In this document: piece after piece, positions 1-9,385 of the stretch
Numbering within the stretch: position 1 is the stretch's first letter
Layout of the letters: each line of letters opens with the position of its first letter
Translations under genes and position numbers: made by a program
Notes under the pieces: model-generated
What the model was told of the DNA's origin: nothing
The model's input: the letters and a program-made list of their open reading frames with translations, nothing else
The model's database searches: none
Assembly (NCBI GenBank): GCA_963704155.1
Contig: CAVPHF010000032.1
Span: 248,001-312,000, forward strand
Origin: Thiohalocapsa sp963704155
GTDB lineage: Bacteria; Pseudomonadota; Gammaproteobacteria; Chromatiales; Chromatiaceae
Reading direction: 5' to 3'
Length of the DNA: 64,000 bases

Positions 1-580
1 ACGCCCAATATCGACCGCATCGCCAACGAAGGCCTGTCATTTACTGATTATTACGGTCAGCAGTCCTGCACCGCTGGGCGCGCAGCCTTCCTCGGCGGCA
101 ACAATCCTCTGCGAACCGGTATGACCAAGGTCGGTGTGCCGGGGGCGCTTGAAGGCTGGCAGAAGAGCGACGTGACCATTGCTAGCGTGCTCAAGAGTCG
201 AAACAGACGAATCCCCGCGCAAGGGATTTGTCTATGTTAATGACGACGGCGATATCGTCGCCGTCCGCTGGGAAGACTGGAAGGTCGTCTACGAGGAGAA
301 CCGCGGTAACGGCTTCGGCGTCTGGCGTGAGCCTTTCACCGAGCTGCGCGTTCCGCTGCTGTTCAATCTAAGGCGCGATCCCTTCGAGCGCGCGCGGCAC
401 AATGCGAACGTCTACGAAGACTGGGCACTCGATCGCGTCTTCATCCTCTTCGGCGCCAACAAGCTGGCGGCGCAGTTCCTTGAGACCTTGGCTGAGTATC
501 CGCCAAGCCAAACGCCTGGATCCTTCAATCTGAACAACGTTCAGAAGAAGATCCAGCAAATGTCGACCACGGAGAACTGA
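1..580 (+). pseudogene. Arylsulfatase remnant, centre deleted (5' end outside window)
   Basis: Frame 1 encodes the sulfatase N-terminal core, with TPNIDRIANEG and the formylglycine motif SCTAGR (Cys at about base 67), up to about base 200. Homology then resumes in another frame with a sulfatase C-terminus (GFVYVNDDGDIVAVRWEDW, DPFERARHNAN, ending TPGSFNLNNV) that stops near 580. Against the intact homologue at 31632-33200 about 280 residues are missing from the middle, and the two ends are out of frame. The catalytic Cys survives, but the metal-binding DNG region and most of the fold are gone, so no activity is expected. The head-plus-tail structure recurs in other broken genes of this window. 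Confidence 0.85.
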
Positions 581-722
581 GGGAGCCGAGACCGGTGCGG
601 CACCTGTCGGCATCGTGGGTGCCTGCCATGGCGGTCGGCTTCGGCAGCAGCTTCGCGCAGGGCCGGCGCGTTAAGCTCCTCGAATGCTGCCGGCCGGGGA
701 GGTCATGCAGGCGCAGGTCTCT

Positions 723-1157
723 TCAGCCGGCCGAGGTCTGCGCCGGCAGTTCCGACGGCGTCTCGCCGCGGGCCTGCATTTGCTCGAACGGATCCGGTGC
801 GGTGCGCGAGCGTCCGACGTCCTTGAGCCGATCCAGGTAGTCGAGCCAGAGCGGTTGCCAGGCGCGCCCCAGCTTGTAGAGATAGCGCCAGTCGTAGAGG
901 CCGGACTTGTGGCCGTCGTCGAAGACGATCTTTACGGCGTAGCTGCCGATTTGCTGGATGTCGCTAATATTCACCTGCTCCTTGCCTATTTGAAGCTTGG
1001 CCTGGTCAGGGGTGTGTCCGCGGACCTCCGCGGATGGAGAGTAGACCCGCAGATACTCGCACGGCATTTTGAAGCGGGCACCATCGTCGTATGCGATCTC
1101 CAAGGTACGCGACTTTTGATGCAGGTTGATCTCGATTGGAATGGGTGTCTTTTCCAT
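723..1157 (-). CDS. DUF971 protein (gamma-butyrobetaine hydroxylase-like N-terminal domain)
   Basis: The 144-residue protein has the DUF971 pattern: an N-terminal beta strand (IEINLHQKSRTLEIAYDDG), then MPCEYLRVYSPSAEV, and the typical ending VFDDGHKSGLYDWRYLYKLG. The domain is found alone in many bacteria and as the N-terminal domain of gamma-butyrobetaine hydroxylases; standalone proteins have no firmly assigned function and some members bind metal or Fe-S. It lies just downstream of hemH on the same strand (20 bp gap), so the two are probably co-transcribed. The C-terminal extension after LDYLDRL is low-complexity and Pro/Ala rich. Confidence 0.85.
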   Translation of the reverse strand: MEKTPIPIEINLHQKSRTLEIAYDDGARFKMPCEYLRVYSPSAEVRGHTPDQAKLQIGKEQVNISDIQQIGSYAVKIVFDDGHKSGLYDWRYLYKLGRAWQPLWLDYLDRLKDVGRSRTAPDPFEQMQARGETPSELPAQTSAG

Positions 1158-1176
1158 GCGCTGCTGTACCGGTCGT

Positions 1177-2226
1177 CTACCAAGTCTCCGCGATGCCGGT
1201 CATCTCCGGCCAACCCGCGGTGTGCTGTTCCACCAGGCCAACCATCATGTCCAGATGGGCCGGATCATCGTTCAGGCAGGGGATGTAGTGATAGGACTCC
1301 CCCCCGGCCTCGAGGAAGTAGCCGCGGTTCTCGACATCGATCTCTTCCAAGGTCTCGAGGCAGTCTGCCGAGAAGCCGGGCGCAACGACGTGCACGCTCT
1401 TGACGCCGTCGCTGCCCCAGAGCTTCAGCGTTTCATCCGTGTAAGGTTGCAGCCATTCGTCGCGGCCGACGCGGGATTGGAACGAGACAAGCCAGCGGTC
1501 CTCCGGCAGGCCTAGCTGTTCAACGACCATGCGCGCGGTCTTGTGGCAGTGGCAATGGTAGGGGTCGCCGGCCATGAAGTAGCGTTTTGGGATGCCGTGA
1601 AAGGAGAACAGCAGCCGCTCGGGCTCGCCGTGCTCGGCCCAGGCGGCGCGGATGCTCTCGCCGATGGCGCTGATGTAAGCCGGGTTGTCGTGATAATGAT
1701 TGATGAAACGCAGCTCCGGCAGCCAGCGCCAGGTGCTGAGTTCGTCGGTGACGGCATCGAATACCGAGGCCGTGGTGGTGCCCGAATATTGCGGATAGAG
1801 CGGCAGCACCAGTAGCCGGCGTACATTGGCCTGCTTGAGCCGCCCGAGCGCCTCGGCCACCGATGGGTTGCCGTAGCGCATGCCGAGTTCAACTCGCACG
1901 CCCTTGCCGAAGCGCTGTTCCAGCCGTTGTTGGAGTCCGACTGACTGGCGCCGGGCAACGTCGAGCAGCGGCGAGCCGCGGTCGGTCCAGACCGACTGAT
2001 AGGCACGTGCCGAGCGGCTTGGGCGGACGCGCAGGATCACACCGTGCAGGATTAGCCACCAGACCGGACGCGGTATCTCGACCACGCGCGGGTCTTTCAG
2101 GAATTCCGCCAGGTAGCGGCGCACCGCCGTCGGGGTGGGTGCATCCGGCGTCCCGAGGTTCAACATCAGCACGCCCAGCGACTCAGGCGTTCCGTGCTCG
2201 AAGCCGGGCATATTCTTGTACTTCAT
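1177..2226 (-). CDS. hemH: Ferrochelatase
   Basis: The 349-residue protein inserts ferrous iron into protoporphyrin IX, the last step of protoheme synthesis. Seen directly: N-terminal GVLMLNLGTPDAPT, the central block LPLYPQYSGTTTASVFDAV, the catalytic-His block LLFSFHGIPKRYF, the CHCHKTA segment and the C-terminal motif VVAPGFSADCLETLEEI. Length and motif order match bacterial ferrochelatases. Translation starts at the ATG at 2226 (MKYKNMPGFEHG). It is followed on the same strand by the DUF971 gene. Confidence 0.97.
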   Translation of the reverse strand: MKYKNMPGFEHGTPESLGVLMLNLGTPDAPTPTAVRRYLAEFLKDPRVVEIPRPVWWLILHGVILRVRPSRSARAYQSVWTDRGSPLLDVARRQSVGLQQRLEQRFGKGVRVELGMRYGNPSVAEALGRLKQANVRRLLVLPLYPQYSGTTTASVFDAVTDELSTWRWLPELRFINHYHDNPAYISAIGESIRAAWAEHGEPERLLFSFHGIPKRYFMAGDPYHCHCHKTARMVVEQLGLPEDRWLVSFQSRVGRDEWLQPYTDETLKLWGSDGVKSVHVVAPGFSADCLETLEEIDVENRGYFLEAGGESYHYIPCLNDDPAHLDMMVGLVEQHTAGWPEMTGIAETW

Positions 2227-2297
2227 GAGGCGCGACGCTTTGGGTGTCCCTGATCTCTGTGGTGGAGATCAGACTGTGGCGCATTACCTCGGGGGTT

Positions 2298-3302
2298 TCA
2301 AGCCGGCACCTTGCTTTCGGCCGCCAGCCGAAGCTCCGCCTCCACCCGCGCTCGGCGAACGAAGGCGCTGTCGATCAGGCGCGGGTACAGGCGCCACAGC
2401 TTGGCCACTGCCAGCGCGTGTTTGGCGGCGGAGCGCTCCAGCCGCGCACGCAGGGCCTCGTCGAGGCCCGGCAGCATCAGCAGGTAGGGCGACAGCCAGC
2501 GGATATAATCCGCGACCAGCGCTGCGTCCTCTGCGTCTTGCCATTCGGTACGCAGCGTGAGGGCCGGAAAGGCACGCGCGGGCAGTCGGCGGCCGAGCAG
2601 ATGTGCGGGCGCGTGATGCCCGACGCAGCTTCCGCCCTCTGCGTCCCGTCGAAACCACTGCGCCTGCCGCCTGCGGCCAGCGGCCTGCTCGACTCGGCGC
2701 TCGAGCAGGTCTGCGTGCAGCGAGAGCGAGGCGCCGTCGCGCTCCGGGATGCCGCGGGCGGAAAGCGCGGCGGAGCGAAATCGCCGCTCGCCGCGCCCGC
2801 CGGCGTTCCAGTGCGGACGCGCGAACTGGTCGAGATCCAGCTGGTCTTTGCCGTCCAGGTCGATGGCCGTTGCCAGCAGCGCCAGCGGCGCGTCGTCGGA
2901 ATCCAACAGCCACAGTTCCAGTTCCGCGGCGAGTGGAAACGGCAGCCGCGGCGCGGCGTTGCGGATGGCCCCGATGAGTCGTTCCGACTCGTTCAGCATC
3001 CGTCCGATATCCATTATTGGGTTCAGCGGTACCTGGCTGACACCCTCGGCCTCGGACCAGGTGCCGAATCGGAAAAAGCGCAGCTGCTCGGAATGGCCAT
3101 CAGCGCTCCACAGGCCGCGTGGCGGATAGGCCGCGACCTCGAGCTGCCAGTGACGCCCGTCCAGACTCAGCGCATACCCGCCCTCGGTGCGTACGACCGC
3201 GGCAAGGCCCAGGAAGGGGTTGGTGCGCCGTAGACACCAGTGTTGCGCTGGCGTCGAGGCGGGGTGCGCGGCAGCGCTGTCCGTTTCCGGACGAGCCGTC
3301 AT
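2298..3302 (-). CDS. Conserved protein of unknown function, coupled to hemerythrin gene
   Basis: The 334-residue protein has no motif that I recognise as catalytic. It has no signal peptide and looks cytosolic, rich in Arg, Ala and Leu. The first 80 residues contain aromatic-rich beta-like segments (HWCLRRTNPFLGLAAVV, LDGRHWQLEVAAYPPRG); the middle has acidic helical stretches and the C-terminus is helical and basic. Its ATG overlaps the stop of the upstream hemerythrin gene by 4 bp (ATGA, 3299-3302), so the two are translationally coupled and probably work together. Function unknown. Confidence 0.75.
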   Translation of the reverse strand: MTARPETDSAAAHPASTPAQHWCLRRTNPFLGLAAVVRTEGGYALSLDGRHWQLEVAAYPPRGLWSADGHSEQLRFFRFGTWSEAEGVSQVPLNPIMDIGRMLNESERLIGAIRNAAPRLPFPLAAELELWLLDSDDAPLALLATAIDLDGKDQLDLDQFARPHWNAGGRGERRFRSAALSARGIPERDGASLSLHADLLERRVEQAAGRRRQAQWFRRDAEGGSCVGHHAPAHLLGRRLPARAFPALTLRTEWQDAEDAALVADYIRWLSPYLLMLPGLDEALRARLERSAAKHALAVAKLWRLYPRLIDSAFVRRARVEAELRLAAESKVPA

Positions 3303-3850
3303 GAAGCCAGTTCGTCCCTCAGCTGCGCGTAGAGCGCACGAAAGCGCTCGGGGTCAGCGTGCCCGAACACGGGGTCTTCGACCTTCGGCGCCCGCGCTTC
3401 GATGTCGGCCCAGTCCGCGTCGGTGAGGGTTTCGGCGGAGATCGGGAATGCCTGGGTGTCTTCCAGCAACATGTGCTGGCGCAGCGTGCTGAGCAGTTCG
3501 CGCCCCTGTTGTTCCACCTCTTCGCGGGGCAGCACCTCTTCGTGCACTATCCCCTCGAGCGATTCACGAAACCGACGGTTCAGCTGCGACAACTGCTCGT
3601 GTTGCAGCATCAGGCGCCGCAGCACGTCATGGCCCTGATCCGGCGCCTCCAGCAAGCGCTCAAAGATCAGGTCCTCGCTCGGATGGTGCACCTGGTCTTC
3701 GTAGTCGATCATGTACTCGAGCATCTCGGACATCAGCTCGTAATCGATCTCGTCGCCGGCGTGGAACCGGTCCAGTAGGCCCTCCATCAGATTCATGACG
3801 CGCGTCAAGCGCTGATGGTCGAGTCCGAGTCGTTTCAGCAGTGCGCTCAT
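3299..3850 (-). CDS. Hemerythrin-like HHE-domain protein
   Basis: The 183-residue four-helix protein has the iron-ligand pattern of HHE domains: His in helix 1 (LGLDHQRL), HHPSEDLIFE in helix 2, HEQLSQLN in helix 3 and HMLLEDTQAFP in helix 4. Such proteins bind a non-heme di-iron centre and act in oxygen or nitric-oxide sensing, storage or repair; which applies here cannot be read from sequence. It lies upstream of and overlaps the unknown gene at 2298-3302, forming a two-gene unit. Confidence 0.9.
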   Translation of the reverse strand: MSALLKRLGLDHQRLTRVMNLMEGLLDRFHAGDEIDYELMSEMLEYMIDYEDQVHHPSEDLIFERLLEAPDQGHDVLRRLMLQHEQLSQLNRRFRESLEGIVHEEVLPREEVEQQGRELLSTLRQHMLLEDTQAFPISAETLTDADWADIEARAPKVEDPVFGHADPERFRALYAQLRDELAS

Positions 3851-3961
3851 AGGCTACCTCTTCGGGGCGGCGCGCTGGAGAGAGCGCCGGGCTTTGTCAC
3901 TGTAGGTGACGATATGACAGCCGTGGCGCCAATTCAAACCATTGAACGGTGCCTGATGGTC

Positions 3962-5737
3962 TTAGCCGCCGTTGGCGCGGTGGTCCTTGTGTTTTTCCCA
4001 TACCCGCGTCAGCCAGCGCCAGACCAGGCCGCGCGGCGGGCTGCTGCCGAACAACACATAGCTGAGCGCATGGCTGTTCTGCAGTGTCCAGAGCATTGCC
4101 GAGTGGCCGGCGGCCGGTCCGCAGAACAGCAAGCGGTCACCCTCGCGCAAGCGCTCGTCCATGTCCGGCAGCAGTGTGCGGCCGTTCTCGCGGCGGCGCA
4201 TCAGCGCGATGACGGGTAAGGTGCGACCGCGGTCGCGCGGGTCGCGCAGCAGGTCTCCGAGCGTCGGCACCGCGCCTTGGCGGCGCAGTGCCAGCAGCGC
4301 ATAGGCATCCTCGGAATCGATGCGGGCTTCCCACACCTCAGGCACACGCTCGTGCACCAGCGCGACGATTCGGCTGATCAACTGGCAGGCCCAGGCATCG
4401 TCCTCGTAGCGCGCGTAGTTGATGAATTCGGTCAACAGCGGTGCGTTGAGCAGCGTACGAATGCGGTTGGCGACGATCGAACTCGGATGCATCAGGATGT
4501 CGGCGCCGACGGCATCGAACAACTCCTCGTTGGCGATTTGGTTCTCGCGCACCACGGTGAACAGGCTCGGGTTCAGGTCCAGCGCCGTCATGACAATGGA
4601 CAGATTGTTGGCATCGTTGTCGGTGCCCGCCACCAGGCCCACGGCCCGGTGGATGTCGGCCTGCTCCAGCGTCTCAGCCTCGGTGCCACGGCCCTTGACC
4701 AAGGCCCCCGCGGGCTCGCCCGTGCGTTCAGGACGTTCCTCGATGACGATGAGTTCGATGTCTTGGTCCTGCAGATGTTTGTATAGGGCCTTGCCGAAAC
4801 GCCCGAAGCCACAGATCACCCACAGCCCTTCAGGCGGCGGATAAATGGGTTCGGACAGCGCGCTGCCGCGTATCCCGCCCAACCAGTCGGAGAGCAGGGT
4901 CAGGCAGGGCGCCTGCAGCGCCGTGGCGAGGTAGAGCGCGAAGATATCGAAAGGGTCATAAATGTGATCGGTGCCGAACGAGGCCATGTTGGCCTCGACA
5001 TCGTGCGAGTCGGCACGGCAGATGACCTTGGCCTTGGGCTGCAGCAGCTTGGAGGCCAGCGCCACCTTCAGGTTGACCTCGTTCACCGATGTCAGCGCCA
5101 ACACGCCGGCACAATAGGGATTGCGCAGCCCCGCCATCAGCAGGCTATCCGGCTGGCGCACATCGGCACGCATTGCCGGCACGAACTCGCGCAGATTCTC
5201 GAGCTTGAGCAGATCGATACGCTCGGGATTATTGTCCAGCACCACCGCGCGTTGTCCGCGGTCGGTCAATGCCCTAACCAGGCCGCTGCCGGTCTGACCG
5301 TAGCCGCAGATCAGATAAAAGCGCTCGTGGATCGCCCTGACGCGCCGCGCAAAGCGGTGTTCCTCGATCGCCCGGCGTAGCGTCTTGTCCTGCAACAGCG
5401 CGATCAGCGAGCCAATCGAATAGAGCCAAACCGTGACGGTGGCGTAGACGCAGAAGGTCACCCAGATGCGCTGGGCATCGCTGAATTCACGCGGCAGCTC
5501 GCCGAAGCCGATGGTGGTGGCCATGTAGCTGACGAAGTAAAAGGCATGGAAGAAGTCCATGTGCCGCTTGGTACCATCCGCATCCTCACCGGCGATCAGC
5601 ACCATGCCGAACACGGCGACCGCGTAGGCTGCCACCAGCACCAGCAGCGGCGTCCGCATGCGCCGGAAGACCATGAAAAAGATGCTGTCCATGCCGGACT
5701 GATGGCCCATCTCCAAGGTCTGTCGCTTGGTCGGCAT
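3962..5737 (-). CDS. Potassium channel protein with two RCK (TrkA-N/C) modules
   Basis: The 591-residue inner-membrane protein has an N-terminal hydrophobic helix (LLVLVAAYAVAVFGMVLIA), a pore loop with the selectivity-filter variant TTIGFGE, and a second membrane helix (VTFCVYATVTVWLYSIGSLI). Two cytosolic NAD-binding RCK domains follow, with the dinucleotide motifs GYGQTGSG (about residue 145) and GFGRFGK (about residue 312). A TrkA-C-like ending contains LREGDRLLFCG. The architecture resembles 2-TM K+ channels carrying tandem RCK domains. The DUF6394 gene upstream ends 4 bp before this start, implying one transcript. Confidence 0.9.
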   Translation of the reverse strand: MPTKRQTLEMGHQSGMDSIFFMVFRRMRTPLLVLVAAYAVAVFGMVLIAGEDADGTKRHMDFFHAFYFVSYMATTIGFGELPREFSDAQRIWVTFCVYATVTVWLYSIGSLIALLQDKTLRRAIEEHRFARRVRAIHERFYLICGYGQTGSGLVRALTDRGQRAVVLDNNPERIDLLKLENLREFVPAMRADVRQPDSLLMAGLRNPYCAGVLALTSVNEVNLKVALASKLLQPKAKVICRADSHDVEANMASFGTDHIYDPFDIFALYLATALQAPCLTLLSDWLGGIRGSALSEPIYPPPEGLWVICGFGRFGKALYKHLQDQDIELIVIEERPERTGEPAGALVKGRGTEAETLEQADIHRAVGLVAGTDNDANNLSIVMTALDLNPSLFTVVRENQIANEELFDAVGADILMHPSSIVANRIRTLLNAPLLTEFINYARYEDDAWACQLISRIVALVHERVPEVWEARIDSEDAYALLALRRQGAVPTLGDLLRDPRDRGRTLPVIALMRRRENGRTLLPDMDERLREGDRLLFCGPAAGHSAMLWTLQNSHALSYVLFGSSPPRGLVWRWLTRVWEKHKDHRANGG

Positions 5738-5740
5738 CGC

Positions 5741-6124
5741 TTAGCGCCGCAGCATCACGGTCTCGATGATCAGCAGCACTACCGAGACGACGTTGGCGAC
5801 CACCGCTCCCGCCGCCAGCGAGACGATGCTTGCCAGTGCCCCCGGTGTCAGCCCGATCTGCATACCGTGCACGGCGACGGTCCAGACCAAGGCCGCCGCG
5901 ATGAGCTGCAGCATCGCAACCAGGCTGGTGGCCAGTAGGACCGCTCCCATCTGGGTGCGGTCGCCAAGCTTGAGGATGGTCGCAACGGTGTTCACCAGGA
6001 ACACGATCGCGAATTCCCAGACGTGGTGGTGGTCTGGGTTGTCGATGTCGCCGAAGACAAAGCCGACGTTCAGCGTCAGCGCGAGCAGGATGAAGAAACC
6101 AAAGACGACCTTCTCGGGATTCAC
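5741..6124 (-). CDS. DUF6394 family small membrane protein
   Basis: The 127-residue protein has four predicted membrane helices (VVFGFFILLALTLNVGFVFG; FAIVFLVNTVATIL; AVLLATSLVAMLQLIAAALVW; VVANVVSVVLLIIETVML). The GTG at 6122-6124 is chosen as start because an AGGAG lies 7-8 nt upstream and homology begins there (NPEKVVFGFF); the longer upstream frame looks non-coding. DUF6394 proteins have no established biochemical role. Here the gene is immediately upstream of the K+ channel with a 3-bp gap, which points to a channel partner or regulator (inference). Confidence 0.8.
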   Translation of the reverse strand: MNPEKVVFGFFILLALTLNVGFVFGDIDNPDHHHVWEFAIVFLVNTVATILKLGDRTQMGAVLLATSLVAMLQLIAAALVWTVAVHGMQIGLTPGALASIVSLAAGAVVANVVSVVLLIIETVMLRR

Positions 6125-6397
6125 GCGCGGGCTCCTGGAAAGAGGCTGAGTGGCCTGGAAAGAGGCTGAATGGCCGAACCGGGCGCAAGCAGCACTCCGC
6201 GCACAGCGCAAGGCTGTCGCAGCAACGCCCGCTGGCGCATAATCCGTGTCACAGCGCTTGGATGCAACTGTCGCGGTCGCGCCATGCCCTCGACCATTGT
6301 TCCCTGTAATGCTTCCAGGCCCGCACGCCTGAACCCAAGCAAGGCCCGGTTGCCATGCGCTGGCATGCGCGTCCACGACACGATCAGGACTCGGTCA

Positions 6398-7321
6398 ATG
6401 AAGACAGGCAATGCCGCCGAACATCGCCCCATCGCGAGAACGTCACAGCCGGGGTTGCCGGCCGCGCTGGACGCGCCGCTGCACGAACTTGCCAGTGATC
6501 GAATCGGCCGTATCGCCTACTACAGTGACTGCTCCGGCGCCGGGCGTCCATTGCTGCTGGTCCACAGCATCAACGCCGCCCCGAGCAGTTATGAGGTCAA
6601 ACCGCTGTTCGAGCGCTGGCAGGGCAGGCGGCCCGTGTACAGCATCGACTTGCCGGGCTTTGGCCACTCCGAGCGGGCCGACCGGCGATACACGCCGGAT
6701 CTGTATGCGGCCGCGATTGTAGAGGTCTTGACGCATGTCATCGGCCAGCCCGCGGATGTCCTCGCCCTGTCGCTGAGTGCCGAATTTGCCGCCCGCGCCG
6801 CGTTGATCGCGCCCGAGCAGGTCGCGTCCCTGGTGCTGGTCTCCCCGACCGGCTTCAGCGCGCGTGGGCTGCCGCCGCCGCGTGTTGGACGCGTCCTGCA
6901 CCGGGTGCTGAGCGTCCCGCCCTGGCGTCAGGGTCTGTACGATCTGGTCGCGTCCCGGCGCAGCATCCGCTACTTCCTGAACAAGTCCTTCAATGCCCAG
7001 GCGCCGGATGGGTTGATCGATTACGCCTATGCGACGGCGCATCAGCCCGGTGCTCGCCATGCGCCGCTGTACTTTCTCTCCACCCAGCTGTTCACGCCAG
7101 GCGCGCTCGATCAGCTGTACGCCAAGCTCGCCGACCGGCCGGTCCTCGCCATCGCTGACCGCGACCCCTACGTCAGCTTCGAGCGACTGGCGGAATTCGC
7201 CTCGGGGCACCCGAGCTGGCAGTATCAGACACTGGCACCGCACATGGGGCTGCCGCATTGGGAACAGCCCGCGATGACCTTCGACGCCTTGCAGCGATTC
7301 TGGGATGGGGTGGCGCCCTAA
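6398..7321 (+). CDS. Alpha/beta-hydrolase fold protein
   Basis: The protein has about 307 residues from the ATG at 6398, which has an AGGA about 10 nt upstream; an in-frame ATG at 6365 is possible. Fold markers are PLLLVHSINA (oxyanion strand), VYSIDLPGFGHSERADR, the nucleophile-elbow region ALSLSAEFAA, the acid strand VLAIADRDPY, and the terminal His in APHMGLPHWEQP. The nucleophile elbow reads S-x-S-x-E instead of G-x-S-x-G, an atypical variant. Substrate unknown. It is divergent from the DUF6394/K+ channel operon. Confidence 0.8.
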   Translation: MKTGNAAEHRPIARTSQPGLPAALDAPLHELASDRIGRIAYYSDCSGAGRPLLLVHSINAAPSSYEVKPLFERWQGRRPVYSIDLPGFGHSERADRRYTPDLYAAAIVEVLTHVIGQPADVLALSLSAEFAARAALIAPEQVASLVLVSPTGFSARGLPPPRVGRVLHRVLSVPPWRQGLYDLVASRRSIRYFLNKSFNAQAPDGLIDYAYATAHQPGARHAPLYFLSTQLFTPGALDQLYAKLADRPVLAIADRDPYVSFERLAEFASGHPSWQYQTLAPHMGLPHWEQPAMTFDALQRFWDGVAP

Positions 7322-7376
7322 GCCTCGCGGAAGGGGACCGTTGCAGCATGATCCGGTTCGGCCGCCCAAACCGTCG

Positions 7377-7637
7377 TCAGCGCCGGCGATTCGCGCCGCG
7401 GAGCAGCCACGAGGCCCCGAAGTAGAGGCCACCGCCGATCAGCATCACCAGTTCCGCGGCGACGAACCAGCTCAGGAACACAAAGCCGACCGATACCCAG
7501 AGGATTTGTCCGCTTGCTGGATCGGACACGACATCGCGTGCGCCGGGCATAAAGCTGACGGCGGTCATCAGCACGGCGATCGCCAATGCCCAGGCGAACG
7601 AGCGCATCAACAGGGTGGGCTTGGTCCTCGGATTCAT
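7377..7637 (-). CDS. Small two-helix membrane protein, unknown
   Basis: The 86-residue protein has two clear hydrophobic segments (SFAWALAIAVLMTAVSFMPG and ILWVSVGFVFLSWFVAAELVML) and a basic C-terminus (RGANRRR). No family recognised. It sits 25 bp downstream of the isopropylmalate-synthase-like gene on the same strand, so it is likely the last gene of that transcript. It is convergent with the alpha/beta hydrolase gene. Confidence 0.6.
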   Translation of the reverse strand: MNPRTKPTLLMRSFAWALAIAVLMTAVSFMPGARDVVSDPASGQILWVSVGFVFLSWFVAAELVMLIGGGLYFGASWLLRGANRRR

Positions 7638-7662
7638 AGCTGTATCGGGCGTGTGCGGGGAG

Positions 7663-9354
7663 TCAGGCCAGAGGCGTTCCAGCTTGGGCCGCTAAGGCGC
7701 CCGATGCTGTCCCGCGTTCCGCGGATTTGGCGTATTTCGGCTCACTGGCGGGCGCTTTCCGGTCGGTTGCTTCGCGGTCCGCGGGGCTGCGATTGGCGTC
7801 AGCTGCCTGCTGTATGGACCAGTGCGCGACCAGGTTGAGCATACGCATGGTGGCAGCGATGGCGCTGAACACCTGATTTGCGTGTACGCCGCGGGTCTTG
7901 AACTGGTCCTTCCGGTCGGCTTCAGAGAAGGCCCAGGTGATGGTGCACTCGGTCAGGGCGTCGGTGCGACCGCCCTTCGGGATGCGCACCTCGTAGTCGA
8001 CCAGCCGCGGTAGCGACAGTCCCTGGCGTTTGGTGATCCTGGCCAGTGCGTTGTTGAAGGCATCGAAGCCGCCGTTGCCGCTGCCGGTCGCGGTGAGCTG
8101 TTCGCCTTGCAGCCGCAGTTTGATGCTGGCGGTCGACTCCAGCCCGAGGCTGCTCGAGACATTGCAGGCCAGCAGTTCGGCGTGCTGGTAGTCGCTGCTC
8201 TCGAGCACCTCGGCAATGATGAAGGGTAGATCCTCGAAGGTAATGCTCTTTTTTGAATCGCCCAGCTCGACGATGCGCGCCAGCACCTTGCGCTGGCTCT
8301 CGTCAGACAGCGTAATTCCCAACCGCTCCAGATTCTTCGCCAGTGACGCCTTGCCGCTCAGCTTGCCGAGTGCGTAGGTGCGGCGGCGGCTGAAGCGCTC
8401 CGGCGACAGTCGGGTCACGTACAGACTGCCCTTATTGTCGCCGTCTGCATGGATGCCGGCCGTCTGCGTAAAGACGTCCTCGCCGATGATGGGCGCGTTG
8501 TCGGCGACCCGCTTGCCGGAGAAGTACTGCACCATGTCGCTGACGCCGGCGAGATGGCTCTCGTCGACGCGCAACTCCATGCCCAGCTGATCGCGCAGAT
8601 TCACCGCCACCTCGGCTAGAGAGGCATTGCCGGCGCGCTCTCCAAGGCAATTGACGGTGCAGTGCACGGCGGCGGCACCGGCCTGGGCCGCCGCAACCAC
8701 ATTGGCGGTGGCCAGGCCGTAATCGTTGTGCGGATGGAAGTCGAACAGGCAATCCGGGAAGCGTCGAATCATGTCCAGCACGGCCGTGAAGACCCGCTCG
8801 GGCGTCATGACGCCGAGGGTGTCGGGCAACATGAAGTGCGCGATGCCGACCCCCTGCAGCGCGTCCATGAGGCTGTACACATAGTCGCGCTTATCGGCAT
8901 ACCCGTTCGACCAGTCCTCCAGGTAAAGGTTGACCTCGAGTCCCTTTTCGCGGGCGATCGCGACATTACGCCGCACGTCTTCGGCATGTTGCTGCATGGT
9001 CTTGCGCAGCTGGGTCGTGCAGTGCTTTTCGCTGCCCTTAGCGAGCAGGTTGATGACGCTGCCGCCGGCCTGCTTGATCCAGTCGACGCTCTTGCCGCCG
9101 TCGACGAAGCCGAGCACCTCGACACGGTCGTCCAGGGCCTTGTCCCGCGCCCAGTCGATGATACCGGCGAGTGCTCCTTGCTCGCCCTGTGAGACGCGCG
9201 CCGAGGCGACCTCGATGCGGTCGACGCGCACCAGTTCCAGCAGCGCCTTGGCGATGTTGGTCTTTTCGTCCGGCGCGAATGACACGCCTTGCGTCTGTTC
9301 ACCGTCGCGCAGCGTGGTGTCGAGAATGAGGATGGATCGCGGATCGCGGTTCAT
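7663..9354 (-). CDS. Isopropylmalate synthase/citramalate synthase-like enzyme
   Basis: The 563-residue acyl-CoA-dependent aldol enzyme belongs to the HMGL-like/LeuA superfamily. The TIM-barrel signatures are visible: LDTTLRDGEQTQGVSF near the N-terminus, the metal-binding FDFHPHNDYGLA and NCLGERAGNASLAEV. A LeuA-type regulatory/dimerisation region follows (STASIKLRLQGEQLTATGSG, then GGFDAFNNALARI). The last ~50 residues are a charged low-complexity tail. Substrate (2-ketoisovalerate, pyruvate or another 2-oxo acid) cannot be decided by eye. It lies 31 bp after thrC on the same strand, consistent with an amino-acid biosynthesis unit. Confidence 0.85.
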   Translation of the reverse strand: MNRDPRSILILDTTLRDGEQTQGVSFAPDEKTNIAKALLELVRVDRIEVASARVSQGEQGALAGIIDWARDKALDDRVEVLGFVDGGKSVDWIKQAGGSVINLLAKGSEKHCTTQLRKTMQQHAEDVRRNVAIAREKGLEVNLYLEDWSNGYADKRDYVYSLMDALQGVGIAHFMLPDTLGVMTPERVFTAVLDMIRRFPDCLFDFHPHNDYGLATANVVAAAQAGAAAVHCTVNCLGERAGNASLAEVAVNLRDQLGMELRVDESHLAGVSDMVQYFSGKRVADNAPIIGEDVFTQTAGIHADGDNKGSLYVTRLSPERFSRRRTYALGKLSGKASLAKNLERLGITLSDESQRKVLARIVELGDSKKSITFEDLPFIIAEVLESSDYQHAELLACNVSSSLGLESTASIKLRLQGEQLTATGSGNGGFDAFNNALARITKRQGLSLPRLVDYEVRIPKGGRTDALTECTITWAFSEADRKDQFKTRGVHANQVFSAIAATMRMLNLVAHWSIQQAADANRSPADREATDRKAPASEPKYAKSAERGTASGALAAQAGTPLA

Positions 9355-9385
9355 GAAACGGCTCGGGGGTCAGGCTGGGCCGCGG

